DNA of 64,000 nt from Rhodobacteraceae bacterium LMO-JJ12 (GCA_021555075.1 JAKGBX010000001.1:310001-374000); one strand, 5' to 3'; shown: positions 53,068 to 62,863, numbered from the stretch's first letter. The notes: generated by a model from the sequence alone, not told the origin. Made by a program: numbers and translations.

Positions 53068-53094
53068 CATCCGCAGCGCGTCAATGGACGCATC

Positions 53095-54384
53095 TTAAAC
53101 CACAACCTCCATCCGCTCCTGTTCCCCCACCCCGAACACCCGCTTGTAGCGCTCGATTTCATCCGCCGGGCCCATCGCCTTGTTGGGGTTGTCGGAGAGT
53201 TTGACCGTGGGGTTGCCGTTGGCCGAGACGGCTTTGCAGACCAGCGAGAAGGGGGCCAGTGCGTCATCCGGCGTCAATCCGCGGAAGTCGTTGGTGAGCA
53301 GCGTGCCCCAGCCGAAGGAGATTTTGACGCGGCCCAAGAATTGCTGATGCAGGGTGGCGATTTTTTCGACATCCAGCCCATCGGAAAAGATGATCAGCTT
53401 TTCGCGGGGGTCTTCGCCGCGTGATTTCCACCAGTTGATTGCAACTTCGGCGGCGGTGGCGGGATCGCCGGAGTCGATGCGGATCCCGGTCCATTGGGTG
53501 AGCCAGTCGGGGGCGCGGTCAAGGAAGCCTTGGGTGCCGTAGGTGTCGGGCAGGATGATGCGCAGGTTGCCCTCGTGTTCCTTGTGCCAATCGGCCAGCA
53601 CGTCATAGGGGGCCTTGGCCAGCGCGGCGTCATCCTCGGCCAGCGCGGAATAGACCATGGGGAGTTCGTGGGCGTTGGTGCCGATCGCCTCGATATCGCG
53701 CTTCATGGCGATGTGGCAGTTGGAGGTGCCGACGAATTTTTCGCCCAAGCCTTCGATCATCGCTTGCACGCAGCGGTCCTGCCAGAGGTAGGAATGACGC
53801 CGACGGGTGCCGAAATCGGCGATGCGGAGTTTTTCGAGCGGGCGCAGGCGTTCGACTTTTTCCCAGAGTTTGGTCATGGCGCGGGCGTAGAGCACTTGCA
53901 GCTCGAACCGGCGCATACCGTCGAGGACGGTGCGGCCGCGCAGCTCCATCAGGACGGCGAGGGCGGGGATTTCCCAGAGCATGACCTCGTGCCATTTGCC
54001 CTCAAAGGTGAGTTCATATTGGCCATCGCGCTTTTCAAGGTGGTAGTCGGGAAGGCGGAGTTGTTCGAACCACTCCATGAAATCCGGGCGGAACATCTGG
54101 CGTTTGCCATAGAAGGTGTTGCCGCGCAGGAAGGTGGATTCGCCGCGTGAGAGCGAGAGCGAGCGGATGTGGTCAAGCTGCTCGCGCAACTCGCCTTCGT
54201 CGATGATTTCGGCAAGTCGGATGGATTTGGTGCGGTTGATCAGCGAGAAGGTGACCTGGGTGTCGGGCTTGTTGTGAAACACCGATTGGCACATCAGGAG
54301 TTTGTAGAAATCATTGTCGATGAGCGACCGCACGATGGGGTCGATCTTCCATTTGTGGTTCCAGACGCGGGTCGCAATATCCAA
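53095..54384 (-). CDS. pncB: Nicotinate phosphoribosyltransferase
   Basis: The 429-residue enzyme has SLIDNDFYKLLMCQSVFHNK at the N-terminus, FGTRRRHSYLWQDRCVQAMI, VGTSNCHIAMKRDIEAIGTN, IRIDSGDPATAAEVAI, KLIIFSDGLDVEKI and SFGWGTLLTNDF. These bind PRPP and nicotinate. The product is nicotinate mononucleotide in the Preiss-Handler NAD salvage route. Its partner pncA lies 2.4 kb upstream on the same strand, separated by a hybrid kinase. Confidence 0.95.
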   Translation of the reverse strand: MDIATRVWNHKWKIDPIVRSLIDNDFYKLLMCQSVFHNKPDTQVTFSLINRTKSIRLAEIIDEGELREQLDHIRSLSLSRGESTFLRGNTFYGKRQMFRPDFMEWFEQLRLPDYHLEKRDGQYELTFEGKWHEVMLWEIPALAVLMELRGRTVLDGMRRFELQVLYARAMTKLWEKVERLRPLEKLRIADFGTRRRHSYLWQDRCVQAMIEGLGEKFVGTSNCHIAMKRDIEAIGTNAHELPMVYSALAEDDAALAKAPYDVLADWHKEHEGNLRIILPDTYGTQGFLDRAPDWLTQWTGIRIDSGDPATAAEVAINWWKSRGEDPREKLIIFSDGLDVEKIATLHQQFLGRVKISFGWGTLLTNDFRGLTPDDALAPFSLVCKAVSANGNPTVKLSDNPNKAMGPADEIERYKRVFGVGEQERMEVVV

Positions 54385-54453
54385 TGGTCAAAGCCCTTCT
54401 TGGCGGTTGTTGGGCCTGTTTTACGACAGATCGCAAGGACGCTCCATTGCTAA

Positions 54454-56724
54454 TCACAAAGGTGGTGTCGTCGCAGTCGAAGGTGGAGGCGGATTGCGCT
54501 GCGAAAATGCGCCTGCGGCGCGGGCGCGCGCGGCCAGCACATGCAGGAGCACGGGCTTGCGCAGGGGCTTGGAGAGGAAACCGTCCATGCCGGCGTCGAG
54601 GCAGGCGGCCTTGTCGCTGGCAAAGGCATTGGCGGTGAGCGCAACGATCTGCGGCTGTGGGCCGGGGGTGGCGCGGATCTGGCGGGTGGCGGTAAGGCCG
54701 TCCATCTCGGGCATGGACATATCCATCAGCACGATATCAGGGGTGTGGGTGCGCACCATCTCGACCGCTTCGACGCCATTGCGGGCAAAAAGCAAGGTGA
54801 TCTGCTGATCCTTGAGGTATTTGCGCAGGAGCAGGCGGTTGGTCTGATTGTCCTCGGCCACCAGCACCACCTTGCCAGCAAGTGCGTGGCTGTCGTTGGG
54901 CGTGTCGGCGCAATCGGGGGCGATTGTGGCAAGGGTGACCTTGATGGTGAAGGTCGAGCCTTTGCCCGGGGTGGACTGAGCCGTGATATCGCCCCCCATC
55001 TCGCGCGCCAGCAGGCGCGAGATCGGCAGGCCAAGCCCGGTGCCGCCAAACTGTCGGGTGGTGGCGCTGTCGGACTGGGCGAATTCATCGAACACCTGGT
55101 CGAGCCTGTCTGCGGGGATGCCAATGCCGCTGTCGCGCACGGTGATGGTCAGACCGAGGGCGTGGGCGTCACTTCCCGTCTCGCATGACAGGGTGACCGA
55201 GATGCCGCCGGTCTCGGTAAACTTGATGGCATTGCCAATGATATTGACGAGGATCTGACGCAGGCGGCCATCATCCCCCAGCACCTTTTTGGGCAGATCG
55301 CCCTGGGTTGTCACATCAACGGTGAGCTGTTTCTTGCGGGCCTCTTGCGACAGAAGCGTGATTGCATCGTCAAGAAGCCCCTTTGCGTCGAAGGCCACCG
55401 AATGCAGCGTGGGCGTGCCCGATTGCAATTTCGAGAAATCGAGAACGTCGTTGATGATCGTCAGCAAGGCTTCGCCCGAGCGCCGGATAGTGTTCACATA
55501 TTGCCGATTCTCGGGGCTTAGCCCGGCATCAGCCAGAAGATCGGCCATGCCGATGATGCCATTCATCGGGGTGCGGATTTCATGGCTCATCGTGGCTAGA
55601 AAACGCGCCTTGGCTTCTGCTGCGGCTTCGCTGGCGGCCATGGCGCGGGCCAGTTCGGCCTCGTGTTTCTTGATGTCGGTGATGTCGCGTTCGATCGCGA
55701 TTACCACATCGACATTGCCCGCGTCGTCCAGAAGCGGCACGATATTGGTGCCAACCCAGAAGTGTCGCCCGTCCTTGGCTTGATTGAGGATCTGGGTGCG
55801 GAGCGGGCGGCCTTCACTGATTGCGCTGGCGATTTCCTGCGACGCTTTTGCAGAAGTTTCCGGAGTGTTGGTGAAATCAGAGGGATCGTGCCCCCGGATC
55901 TCGTCCAGCGTGTATCCTGAGAGGCGGGTAAAAGCATCGTTGACCCAGAGAATGCGTCTCTGGGCATCCGTAATGATGACGCTGTCATTGGCATGTTTGG
56001 CCACCAGAGAGAGGCGCCGCGCCTCTTTCTGGCGGGCTTCGAGGTCGCGATTGGCCTGTGCCAAATCCCGGCTATAGACGAGAAGTTCGTGGTTTTTGCG
56101 TTGGCGGGTGTGAAGCGTTTGCACGATGTGATGGATGAAAAGGTAACTTGGATACGCCATGACTGTCATCGCGGCCAAATCAGCGGCGGCCTTGGGGTGA
56201 AGGCCGGGTTGCAACAAGATCGCGTCAAGGATCAGGGCAATCCCCGTCAGGCCGTAGACGCCAAACCGCGCGATGGTGGCGGGCCGGTTGTAGGGCAGCA
56301 CCATACCAGCGTTGATCACCGCTGCCATCAAAAAGGCCATTGCAAATCCTGATGCGACTTGGTCGGGCGACATATGCCAGGCCAAAACGACTCCGAACGC
56401 AATTGAGGCGGCTTGGAGCGTGGCGGTTACGGTCGAGAAAAGGACGAGGCGGCGCAGCGGCGTGCCTCTTGCGAGCAAGGCCTCTATGCTCAAGAGGAAG
56501 AGGCAATCAATCGCTTCGCCAGTGAGCACCAGAAGGGCGGCGGCGAAGCCAGCCAAGGGCGAAACCAGGTTGATCAGCAGTGCCGTGACCACCACCATGA
56601 GGACTTGGCGGACCAGGAAATGCTTCAGCCGCCCGCGCGCATAGCTTCGCAGCAGCCCAGGTGGGCTGTTGCGGCGTTCAAACTCCGCAAGACGGCGATC
56701 TGATTCCAGTATTCCGACAAGCAT
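54454..56724 (-). CDS. Membrane hybrid sensor histidine kinase (PAS, kinase, receiver)
   Basis: The 756-residue protein has about six hydrophobic helices (about 35-215) and a short coiled coil. A PAS domain with PAC follows (about 235-360: NDSVIITDAQRRILWVNDAF, IERDITDIKKHEAE). The HisKA box [20 protein letters not shown] has its His near 381. The HATPase shows VNIIGNAIKFTE and GGTGLGLPISRLLA. A receiver (about 630-750: LVAEDNQTNR, VLMDMSMPEMDG) ends it. No response regulator with output domain is adjacent. It lies between pncB and pncA on the same strand. Confidence 0.93.
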   Translation of the reverse strand: MLVGILESDRRLAEFERRNSPPGLLRSYARGRLKHFLVRQVLMVVVTALLINLVSPLAGFAAALLVLTGEAIDCLFLLSIEALLARGTPLRRLVLFSTVTATLQAASIAFGVVLAWHMSPDQVASGFAMAFLMAAVINAGMVLPYNRPATIARFGVYGLTGIALILDAILLQPGLHPKAAADLAAMTVMAYPSYLFIHHIVQTLHTRQRKNHELLVYSRDLAQANRDLEARQKEARRLSLVAKHANDSVIITDAQRRILWVNDAFTRLSGYTLDEIRGHDPSDFTNTPETSAKASQEIASAISEGRPLRTQILNQAKDGRHFWVGTNIVPLLDDAGNVDVVIAIERDITDIKKHEAELARAMAASEAAAEAKARFLATMSHEIRTPMNGIIGMADLLADAGLSPENRQYVNTIRRSGEALLTIINDVLDFSKLQSGTPTLHSVAFDAKGLLDDAITLLSQEARKKQLTVDVTTQGDLPKKVLGDDGRLRQILVNIIGNAIKFTETGGISVTLSCETGSDAHALGLTITVRDSGIGIPADRLDQVFDEFAQSDSATTRQFGGTGLGLPISRLLAREMGGDITAQSTPGKGSTFTIKVTLATIAPDCADTPNDSHALAGKVVLVAEDNQTNRLLLRKYLKDQQITLLFARNGVEAVEMVRTHTPDIVLMDMSMPEMDGLTATRQIRATPGPQPQIVALTANAFASDKAACLDAGMDGFLSKPLRKPVLLHVLAARARAAGAFSQRNPPPPSTATTPPL

Positions 56725-56849
56725 CTAGGCGTGCTCTCCTCCGGTGGGGGAAATCACACTGTTCTAGCGATGCAGAAGTTAAAATATTGGCAATTTATTT
56801 GCGGAAAAATGCGAGAAACAATCGCTTTGCCAAAAGCTTTGGGAGGCCC

Positions 56850-57446
56850 TCAGCGTAAGGTTATGCCCGCGTTTCGCATGGCCGTTTCGGCGGCGTTGAG
56901 CGAGCCGTCAAGATCGATGGCGCGGCACAGGCTGGTTTCGACCACAACTTCAAAGCCCAGTTTTCGGGCGTCGAGGGCCGAATATTGCACGCAGAAATCG
57001 GTGGCGAGACCGGCGAGTGTGAGGTGGGTAATACCACGGGTTCTGAGCCAGCCTTCAAGCCCTGTTGGGGTTTGGTGGTCATTTTCAAAAAATGCCGAGT
57101 AGCTGTCAATTTCGGGGGTCATGCCCTTGCGCAGGATCAGCGCCGCCGGATCGGTTTTCAGGTTTGGGTGAAACTGGGCACCCTTTGAACCTTGGACGCA
57201 ATGATCGGGCCAGAGCACCTGCGGCCCATAGGGCATTTCGACAAGATCATAGGGAGATTTTCCGGCGTGTGTGGATGCGAATGAGGCGTGCCCGGCCGGG
57301 TGCCAATCCTGCGTCAGCACGACGGTTCCGGCGTCGGCCATGCGTTGATTGATGCCGGAAATGATCTGATCGCCATCGCGCACGGCCAGCGCGCCGCCGG
57401 GGCAGAAATCATTTTGCACGTCGATCACAATCAGGGCGTCGCTCAT
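56850..57446 (-). CDS. pncA: Nicotinamidase
   Basis: The 198-residue isochorismatase-fold amidase has [20 protein letters not shown] with the catalytic Asp, [15 protein letters not shown] with metal His, and [20 protein letters not shown] with the nucleophilic Cys. [12 protein letters not shown] supplies another metal-site segment. It converts nicotinamide to nicotinate, feeding PncB. The gene starts at ATG 57446, divergent from trhO, and ends 125 bp before the hybrid kinase start. Confidence 0.95.
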   Translation of the reverse strand: MSDALIVIDVQNDFCPGGALAVRDGDQIISGINQRMADAGTVVLTQDWHPAGHASFASTHAGKSPYDLVEMPYGPQVLWPDHCVQGSKGAQFHPNLKTDPAALILRKGMTPEIDSYSAFFENDHQTPTGLEGWLRTRGITHLTLAGLATDFCVQYSALDARKLGFEVVVETSLCRAIDLDGSLNAAETAMRNAGITLR

Positions 57447-57557
57447 GGTGTTCTCCTCTCACGCATTCAACTGAGACTGGCCGTAAGGTTGGGCGAGGTC
57501 AACCGGTCGCGAGTGTGGCTCTTGTCAGGTTGGGGGTTTGGGCGTAAATCGCGCCGT

Positions 57558-58463
57558 ATGTTTACTTGTCGCGCTCTTTATCATTTCGCTCGTATTGATG
57601 ATCCCGCTGCTGTGCAAGGGCCGCTTCAAGAGCTGTGTAACGCCAATGGCATTACCGGATCTCTGCTTTTGGCGCGCGAGGGGATCAATGGCACGATTGC
57701 GGGGACCAAGCCGGGGCTTGATGCGGTTCTGACGCATATTCAGACCTTGCCGGGTTTTGGCGATATCGTCTGGAAGGACAGCCCGGCGGCAGAGCAGCCG
57801 TTTCGGCGCATGAAGGTGCGGCTCAAGAAAGAGATCGTGACGATGGGGCAGCCCGACGTCGATCCAAAGGCTGCGGTCGGGCATTATGTTGAGCCTGAGG
57901 ATTGGAACGATCTGATCCTCAGCCCGGATGTTGCGGTGATTGACACGCGCAACGATTATGAGGTGGCGATTGGCACGTTTCAGGGGGCCGTGGACCCTGA
58001 GACCGACACATTTCGCGACTTTCCTGCTTGGTGGGAGAAGAACAAGGACCGTTTTCACAACAAGCGGATCGCGATGTTCTGCACTGGCGGAATCCGCTGT
58101 GAGAAATCGACCAACTGGCTTTTGCAGCAGGGCGTGGAGGATGTGTATCACCTTAAAGGCGGTATTCTGAAATACCTTGAGGAGGTGCCGGCGCAGAAGA
58201 GCACCTGGGAGGGGGAATGCTTTGTCTTTGATGGGCGCGTGTCGGTGGGGCATGGGCTGGTGGAAGGGCCACATCTGCTGTGTCATGCTTGCCGTCGGCC
58301 AATTCTGCCGGATGACCGCCAACGCGCGGAGTATGAAGATGGCGTGAGCTGTCATCATTGTATTGATGAGACCTCGGAGGATGACAAGGGGCGGTTTCGC
58401 GAACGTCAAAAGCAAATTCGGCTGGCCGAGGAGCGTGGCACAACGCATATACGACGCGCCTGA
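57558..58463 (+). CDS. trhO: tRNA uridine(34) hydroxylase TrhO (rhodanese-like)
   Basis: The protein has 301 residues from ATG 57558 ([20 protein letters not shown]); the longer frame to 57288 is antisense to pncA. An N-terminal YceA/UPF0176 domain ([19 protein letters not shown]) precedes a rhodanese domain with the active loop [18 protein letters not shown]. The C-terminal Cys-rich part ([19 protein letters not shown]) is also family-like. TrhO uses O2 to make 5-hydroxyuridine at the tRNA wobble position. Confidence 0.93.
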   Translation: MFTCRALYHFARIDDPAAVQGPLQELCNANGITGSLLLAREGINGTIAGTKPGLDAVLTHIQTLPGFGDIVWKDSPAAEQPFRRMKVRLKKEIVTMGQPDVDPKAAVGHYVEPEDWNDLILSPDVAVIDTRNDYEVAIGTFQGAVDPETDTFRDFPAWWEKNKDRFHNKRIAMFCTGGIRCEKSTNWLLQQGVEDVYHLKGGILKYLEEVPAQKSTWEGECFVFDGRVSVGHGLVEGPHLLCHACRRPILPDDRQRAEYEDGVSCHHCIDETSEDDKGRFRERQKQIRLAEERGTTHIRRA

Positions 58464-58578
58464 TCGCAGCGTCCGGGCCGTTTTCAAAATCACATTGAAG
58501 AGGCCTTAGTCCTTCCGCAATCGCCGCATTAATGATTAACTCCGCAACGGAGAACATTTGATCAAAGGGGAGAATTTC

Positions 58579-59595
58579 ATGACATATCTTAACCGCCGCC
58601 ACGCGCTGGGCTTGATGGGGGCTGCTGCGGCTTCGGCGCTGGCTACGCCTTCGCTTGCCAGTAACCGCAAGATCACCGTCGGCGCGCTTCGTTTCACCAG
58701 CCATTCAGCCAGTTTCGTCGCTGTTGTGCGGGGCTATTTCAAAGAGGCCGGGCTGGACGTTGAGCTGAAGTTCTTTCAGGCGGCGCAGCCGATGGCCGTG
58801 GCGATTGCCAGTGGCGATGTGGACTATGCGATTACGGCGATTTCGGGCGGGCTGATCTCGCTTGCCGATAAGGGTGCGATCAAGGTGATCGGGGGCAGTT
58901 TGAGCGAAGAACCGGGAATTGACGGGCAGTTGATCTTGGCGAGCGACGCGGCGTTTCAGGCCGGGTTGACCACGCCGAAGATGCTGGACGGCAAGTCTTT
59001 CGGCATGACGCAGGCGGGTTCGTCGTTCCATTATATGGGCAGCAAGGTGGCTGCGGCGGAGGGGGCCAATATGACCTTCAAGCCGCTGCAAAAGGTTGGT
59101 GCCGTGATTGGTGCGCTGAAATCCGGGCAGATTGATGCGTGGTCGATCGTGCCGCATATTGCCAAGCCGCTGGCCGGATCGGGCGCGGTGCATATTATCG
59201 GCAATATATCGGATTACCTGCCGAATTATCAGGTCACGACCGTCTTCACCTCGGCCAAGAATGCCAGCGATGAGGCGGAGATGACCAAAAGCTTCTTGGC
59301 CGGATATTCCAAAGGTGTTGATGATTACAACGCCGCCATGATCGAAAAGACCGGTGGTGAAGAGGGCGTGAATGAGATGGTCGCGCTGATTCACAACTAT
59401 GTCTACAACGACCGACCGATTGAAAAGGCAGCACCGTCGATCATCAACGGCACGATGCGGCTTAATCCCGGTGCGGCGCTGAACATGGCATCTGTGTCGG
59501 ATCAGCTGGAATGGTTCAAGGCCGAAGGGCTGGTGGATGGCGGCGTGACGATGGAGACGCTGGTCGATGCATCATATGTCGAGACGATTGGCTAA
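58579..59595 (+). CDS. ABC transporter substrate-binding protein (SsuA/ThiY-like)
   Basis: The protein has 338 residues from ATG 58579 (AGGGGAGA upstream). The signal NRRHALGLMGAAAASALATPSLAS has a twin-Arg-like NRRHAL, so Tat or Sec export is possible. The mature part fits the NMT1/SsuA fold: ITVGALRFTSHSASFVAVVR, GYFKEAGLDVELKFFQAA, VAIASGDVDYAITAISGG. This family delivers aromatic or aliphatic sulfonates, nitrate or thiamine precursors; which one is not decided. It is followed by its ATPase and permease genes. Confidence 0.88.
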   Translation: MTYLNRRHALGLMGAAAASALATPSLASNRKITVGALRFTSHSASFVAVVRGYFKEAGLDVELKFFQAAQPMAVAIASGDVDYAITAISGGLISLADKGAIKVIGGSLSEEPGIDGQLILASDAAFQAGLTTPKMLDGKSFGMTQAGSSFHYMGSKVAAAEGANMTFKPLQKVGAVIGALKSGQIDAWSIVPHIAKPLAGSGAVHIIGNISDYLPNYQVTTVFTSAKNASDEAEMTKSFLAGYSKGVDDYNAAMIEKTGGEEGVNEMVALIHNYVYNDRPIEKAAPSIINGTMRLNPGAALNMASVSDQLEWFKAEGLVDGGVTMETLVDASYVETIG

Positions 59596-59654
59596 ATAGG
59601 CTAAAGGGTGAGGCCGGCCTGTAATGGTCGGGCCTGTCCGAAGCGGGGCTGTTC

Positions 59655-60422
59655 ATGGAACTCCAACTTAGCAATGTCAGCCACGCTTATGGCGGCACCG
59701 AGGTGCTGCGCGACATCACACTTGCCGTTCCCGAAGGCAAGATCGTGTGCATTGTCGGGCCGTCGGGCTGTGGCAAATCCACCTTGTTGCGCATGATGGG
59801 CGGGTTGGAGCGGCCAGACCGGGGCGAGGTTGCGCAATTGGGCGAGGTGCCCGAGGGGTGTCTCAACCCGCTGACTTATGTTTTTCAGGATTTTGCGCTG
59901 CTGCCTTGGCGCACCGTCGAGGGCAATGTTGCGCTGGCGCTGGAAGATCATCGGCTGGGCGCTGGGCGGGTGAGCGAGATTGTCGGCGATGTTCTGGCGC
60001 GCACCAATCTGACGGATTTCGCCCGTGCGCTGCCGCGGCAATTGTCGGGGGGTATGAAACAAAGGGTCGCCATTGCGCGGGCGCTGGCGGTGAATCCGGC
60101 GGTGATGCTGCTTGATGAACCTTTGTCGGCGCTGGATGCGCAGACGCGTGAATTGCTGATGGATGATCTGGTTGGGTTGTGGTCGCGCACGCCATTTACA
60201 GCCGTGTACGTCACGCACAATTTGGCCGAGGCGGTACGGCTGGGGCATTTGATTGTTGTCTTGTCGCGTCGCCCCGGCGCGATCCACGAGATTGTTGAAA
60301 TTGATACACCGCTTGATGAGAGAGACTCGGCTGATCCTGCGCTTGAGGCCAAACGCCAGCATCTTTGGCAGTTGATGCGCGATGAGGCGCGGGCGGCGGA
60401 TGCGGAGCTGGCGCATGTCTGA
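59655..60422 (+). CDS. ABC transporter ATP-binding protein (SsuB/TauB-like)
   Basis: The 255-residue ATPase has Walker A GPSGCGKSTLL (about 35-45), the Q-loop YVFQDFALLPW, the ABC signature LSGGMKQRVAIARAL and Walker B VMLLDEPLSALD, followed by YVTHNLAEAVRLG with the switch His. It energises the SsuA/ThiY-type importer. The gene begins 59 bp after the binding-protein stop and overlaps the permease start by 8 bp. Confidence 0.94.
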   Translation: MELQLSNVSHAYGGTEVLRDITLAVPEGKIVCIVGPSGCGKSTLLRMMGGLERPDRGEVAQLGEVPEGCLNPLTYVFQDFALLPWRTVEGNVALALEDHRLGAGRVSEIVGDVLARTNLTDFARALPRQLSGGMKQRVAIARALAVNPAVMLLDEPLSALDAQTRELLMDDLVGLWSRTPFTAVYVTHNLAEAVRLGHLIVVLSRRPGAIHEIVEIDTPLDERDSADPALEAKRQHLWQLMRDEARAADAELAHV

Positions 60423-61221
60423 TTTGGAAATGGCGGATGCAAAGCCGGTTCCGTTTCGCGGCGGTGGCTTTGCGCCGCGCCCGAAACGCTGGGTCGGATT
60501 CGTGGTGTTCGTGTTGTTGATCGCCGTTGCCGAGATTGGCACACGGCAAGGATGGATTTCCGCGTTGACCTTGCCGAAACCTTCCGATGTGCTGATTACG
60601 TTCAAGGAGCTTTGGCAGTCTGGATTGCTGTTCAAACATCTTGTGCCGTCGCTGACGCGGCTATTGGTGGGTGCGACGCTGGGCGTGATGGTGGGCGTTT
60701 CGGTGGGGGTTCTGATCGGGCTTTTCTCTTACGTCCGCTCGGGGTTGGTGCCGGTTGTCGCGGCCTTGTTTCCAATTCCGAAAATCGCGCTTTTGCCGCT
60801 GTTCGTGATCTGGTTTGGCATTGATGAGGCTTCAAAATACGCGCTGATCGCGTTTGGCACGTTCACGCCGACGGTGGTGGCGACCTATGGCGCGGTCGAC
60901 AATGTGGACCGGGGATTGATCCGCATGGGGCAGAGCTTTGGCCTGTCGTGGTGGTCAATCGTGCGCAAGATCGTGCTTCCGGGGGCGATGCCGGGGATAC
61001 TTTCAGGGCTACGGATTTCGCTGGCGATTGCCATTATTCTGCTGGTCGCGGCCGAGATGCTGGGAGCGGAATATGGCATTGGTGCCTATATTCTGGAGGC
61101 CGGATCGCTTTATGACCTTGAGCGGCTGTTTGCCGGAGTTGTCATACTGTCGCTTTTGGGGGTGGTTGTTTCGACCGTGATTTCACAGATCGAGAAACGG
61201 CTGCTGCGCTGGCGCAGTTAG
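60415..61221 (+). CDS. ABC transporter permease (SsuC/TauC-like)
   Basis: The protein has 268 residues from ATG 60415, inside the ATPase gene's end. About six membrane helices are visible. The cytoplasmic coupling loop reads GAVDNVDRGLIRMGQSFGLS followed by IVLPGAMPGILSGLRISLAI, the EAA-type motif of the SsuC/TauC branch. The N-terminal 35 residues are hydrophilic. It completes the three-gene importer. Confidence 0.93.
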   Translation: MSDLEMADAKPVPFRGGGFAPRPKRWVGFVVFVLLIAVAEIGTRQGWISALTLPKPSDVLITFKELWQSGLLFKHLVPSLTRLLVGATLGVMVGVSVGVLIGLFSYVRSGLVPVVAALFPIPKIALLPLFVIWFGIDEASKYALIAFGTFTPTVVATYGAVDNVDRGLIRMGQSFGLSWWSIVRKIVLPGAMPGILSGLRISLAIAIILLVAAEMLGAEYGIGAYILEAGSLYDLERLFAGVVILSLLGVVVSTVISQIEKRLLRWRS

Positions 61222-61252
61222 GGGCGCTGCCCCGGTGCCAAGGACCGGGGCA
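61221..61252. terminator. Bidirectional hairpin between permease and serA, with GGGGCGCTGCCCC element copy 2
   Basis: TGCCCCGGT (61228-61236) and ACCGGGGCA (61244-61252) form a perfect 9-bp stem with a 7-nt loop, followed by GGCTTTTG. It lies between convergent genes. The first 13 bp (61221-61233) repeat, inverted, the core of the hairpin at 32863-32879. Confidence 0.75.
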
Positions 61253-61267
61253 GGCTTTTGCTCAAGT

Positions 61268-62863
61268 TCAGACGACGTCGAATTCTAGCGGTTTGATCTG
61301 CTGGAAAAGTCCTGTGGCGCGGAGTTTTTCGAGCACGTCGTCGGGCACTCGCGCATCGACATAGAGAAGCGCAATGGCGTCGCCGCCGGCATGGTTACGG
61401 CCCAAGGTGAAGTTGGCGATGTTGACACCGTTTTCGCCCATCGTCGTGCCCAGTGTGCCGATGATGTTGGGCTCGTCCTTGTTGGTGGTGTAGAGCATGT
61501 GTTGGCCGACTTCGGCGTCGATATTGATGCCTTTGATCTGGATGAAGCGCGGTTTGCCATCCGAGAACACGGTGCCACCGATGGAGCGTTCGCGCTTGTC
61601 GGTCACGACCGTCACCTTGATGTAACCCTCAAACGCGCCGGATTTGTCTTGGCTGGTGGTCGAGATCTTGATGCCGCGTTCCTTGGCGATGACCGGGGCC
61701 GAAACCATGTTCACATCCGGGTTGACGGCTTTCATGATGCCCGCCACCCCGGCGCAGTTGAGCGCATCAAGGTTCATAGTAGCGGCCACACCGTCATAAA
61801 GGATGTTGATTGCCTTGATCGGTTCATCCGTCAGCTGGCCGATGAAGCTGCCCAAATGGCCGGCCAGCTTGATCCAGGGGCCCATGTGCTTGGCCTCTTC
61901 CGCCGTGACGGAAGGCATGTTGAGCGCGTTTTCCACGGCACCGGTGAGCAGGTAGTTTGACATCTGTTCGGCCACCTGCAGGGCGACGTTTTCCTGAGCT
62001 TCAGAGGTGGCGGCGCCGAGGTGGGGCGTGCAGACCACGTTCGGGAGACCGAAAAGCGGGTTTTCGGTAGCGGGTTCGACGGAAAACACGTCAAAAGCGG
62101 CCCCGGCGACATGGCCGGATTTCAGCAGTTCAGCGAGGGCTTCTTCATCAACCAGACCGCCACGGGCACAGTTGATGATGCGCACGCCCTTCTTGGTCTT
62201 GGCGAGGTTTTCACGGCTGAGGATGTTCTTGGTCTGCTCGGTGAAGGGCACATGCAGCGTGATGAAATCGGCGCGTGCGAGAAGCTCGTCCAGCTCGACC
62301 TTTTCGACGCCCATTTTCGCGGCTTTTGCTTCCGACAAGAACGGATCATAGGCGACGACCTTCATGTGCAGACCGAGAGCGCGGTCACAGACGATGCCAC
62401 CGATGTTGCCCGCACCGATCACACCGAGGGTCTTGTTGGTCAGCTCAACCCCCATGAATTTCGATTTTTCCCATTTTCCGGCTTGGGTCGAAACGCTGGC
62501 TTCGGGGATTTGGCGTGCAACGGCGAACATCATTGCGATGGCGTGTTCGGCGGTGGTGATCATGTTGCCGAACGGCGTGTTCATTACGATCACGCCTTTT
62601 TTGGAAGCCGCGTCCTTGTCGATGTTATCGGTTCCGATCCCGGCGCGCGCGATAACCTTGAGGTTGGTGGCCGCGGCGAGGATTTTCTCGGTTACTTTGG
62701 TGGCCGAGCGAATAGCGAGGCCATCGTATTTGCCGATGACTTCGGCCAGCTTGTCTTTGTCTTTGCCAAGGGTGGGTTCGAAATCAACTTCGATGCCACG
62801 GTCGCGAAAAATCTGAACGGCGGTTTCGCTGAGTTTGTCGGAGACGAGTACTTTGGGAGCCAT
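61268..62863 (-). CDS. serA: D-3-phosphoglycerate dehydrogenase (long form)
   Basis: The protein has 531 residues from ATG 62863 (MAPKVLVSDKLSETAVQIFR); the 35 codons further upstream are not family-like. The substrate part has KVIARAGIGTDNIDKDAASK. The NAD-binding loop is GVIGAGNIGGIVCDRA. The catalytic His/Glu region reads DVFSVEPATENPLFGLPNVV and TPHLGAATSEAQ. The C-terminal ASB and ACT domains (NIIGTLGTTMGENGVNIANF) make it the long, serine-regulatable form. It makes 3-phosphohydroxypyruvate for serine synthesis. It follows serC by 76 bp. Confidence 0.96.
   Translation of the reverse strand: MAPKVLVSDKLSETAVQIFRDRGIEVDFEPTLGKDKDKLAEVIGKYDGLAIRSATKVTEKILAAATNLKVIARAGIGTDNIDKDAASKKGVIVMNTPFGNMITTAEHAIAMMFAVARQIPEASVSTQAGKWEKSKFMGVELTNKTLGVIGAGNIGGIVCDRALGLHMKVVAYDPFLSEAKAAKMGVEKVELDELLARADFITLHVPFTEQTKNILSRENLAKTKKGVRIINCARGGLVDEEALAELLKSGHVAGAAFDVFSVEPATENPLFGLPNVVCTPHLGAATSEAQENVALQVAEQMSNYLLTGAVENALNMPSVTAEEAKHMGPWIKLAGHLGSFIGQLTDEPIKAINILYDGVAATMNLDALNCAGVAGIMKAVNPDVNMVSAPVIAKERGIKISTTSQDKSGAFEGYIKVTVVTDKRERSIGGTVFSDGKPRFIQIKGINIDAEVGQHMLYTTNKDEPNIIGTLGTTMGENGVNIANFTLGRNHAGGDAIALLYVDARVPDDVLEKLRATGLFQQIKPLEFDVV

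Noticed and set aside
57288-57557. N-terminal extension of trhO
   Set aside because: It is antisense to pncA and lacks family similarity; ATG 57558 starts the conserved sequence.
58556-58564. TTGATCAAA before the substrate-binding protein gene as possible FNR site
   Set aside because: The half sites overlap with no 4-bp spacer.
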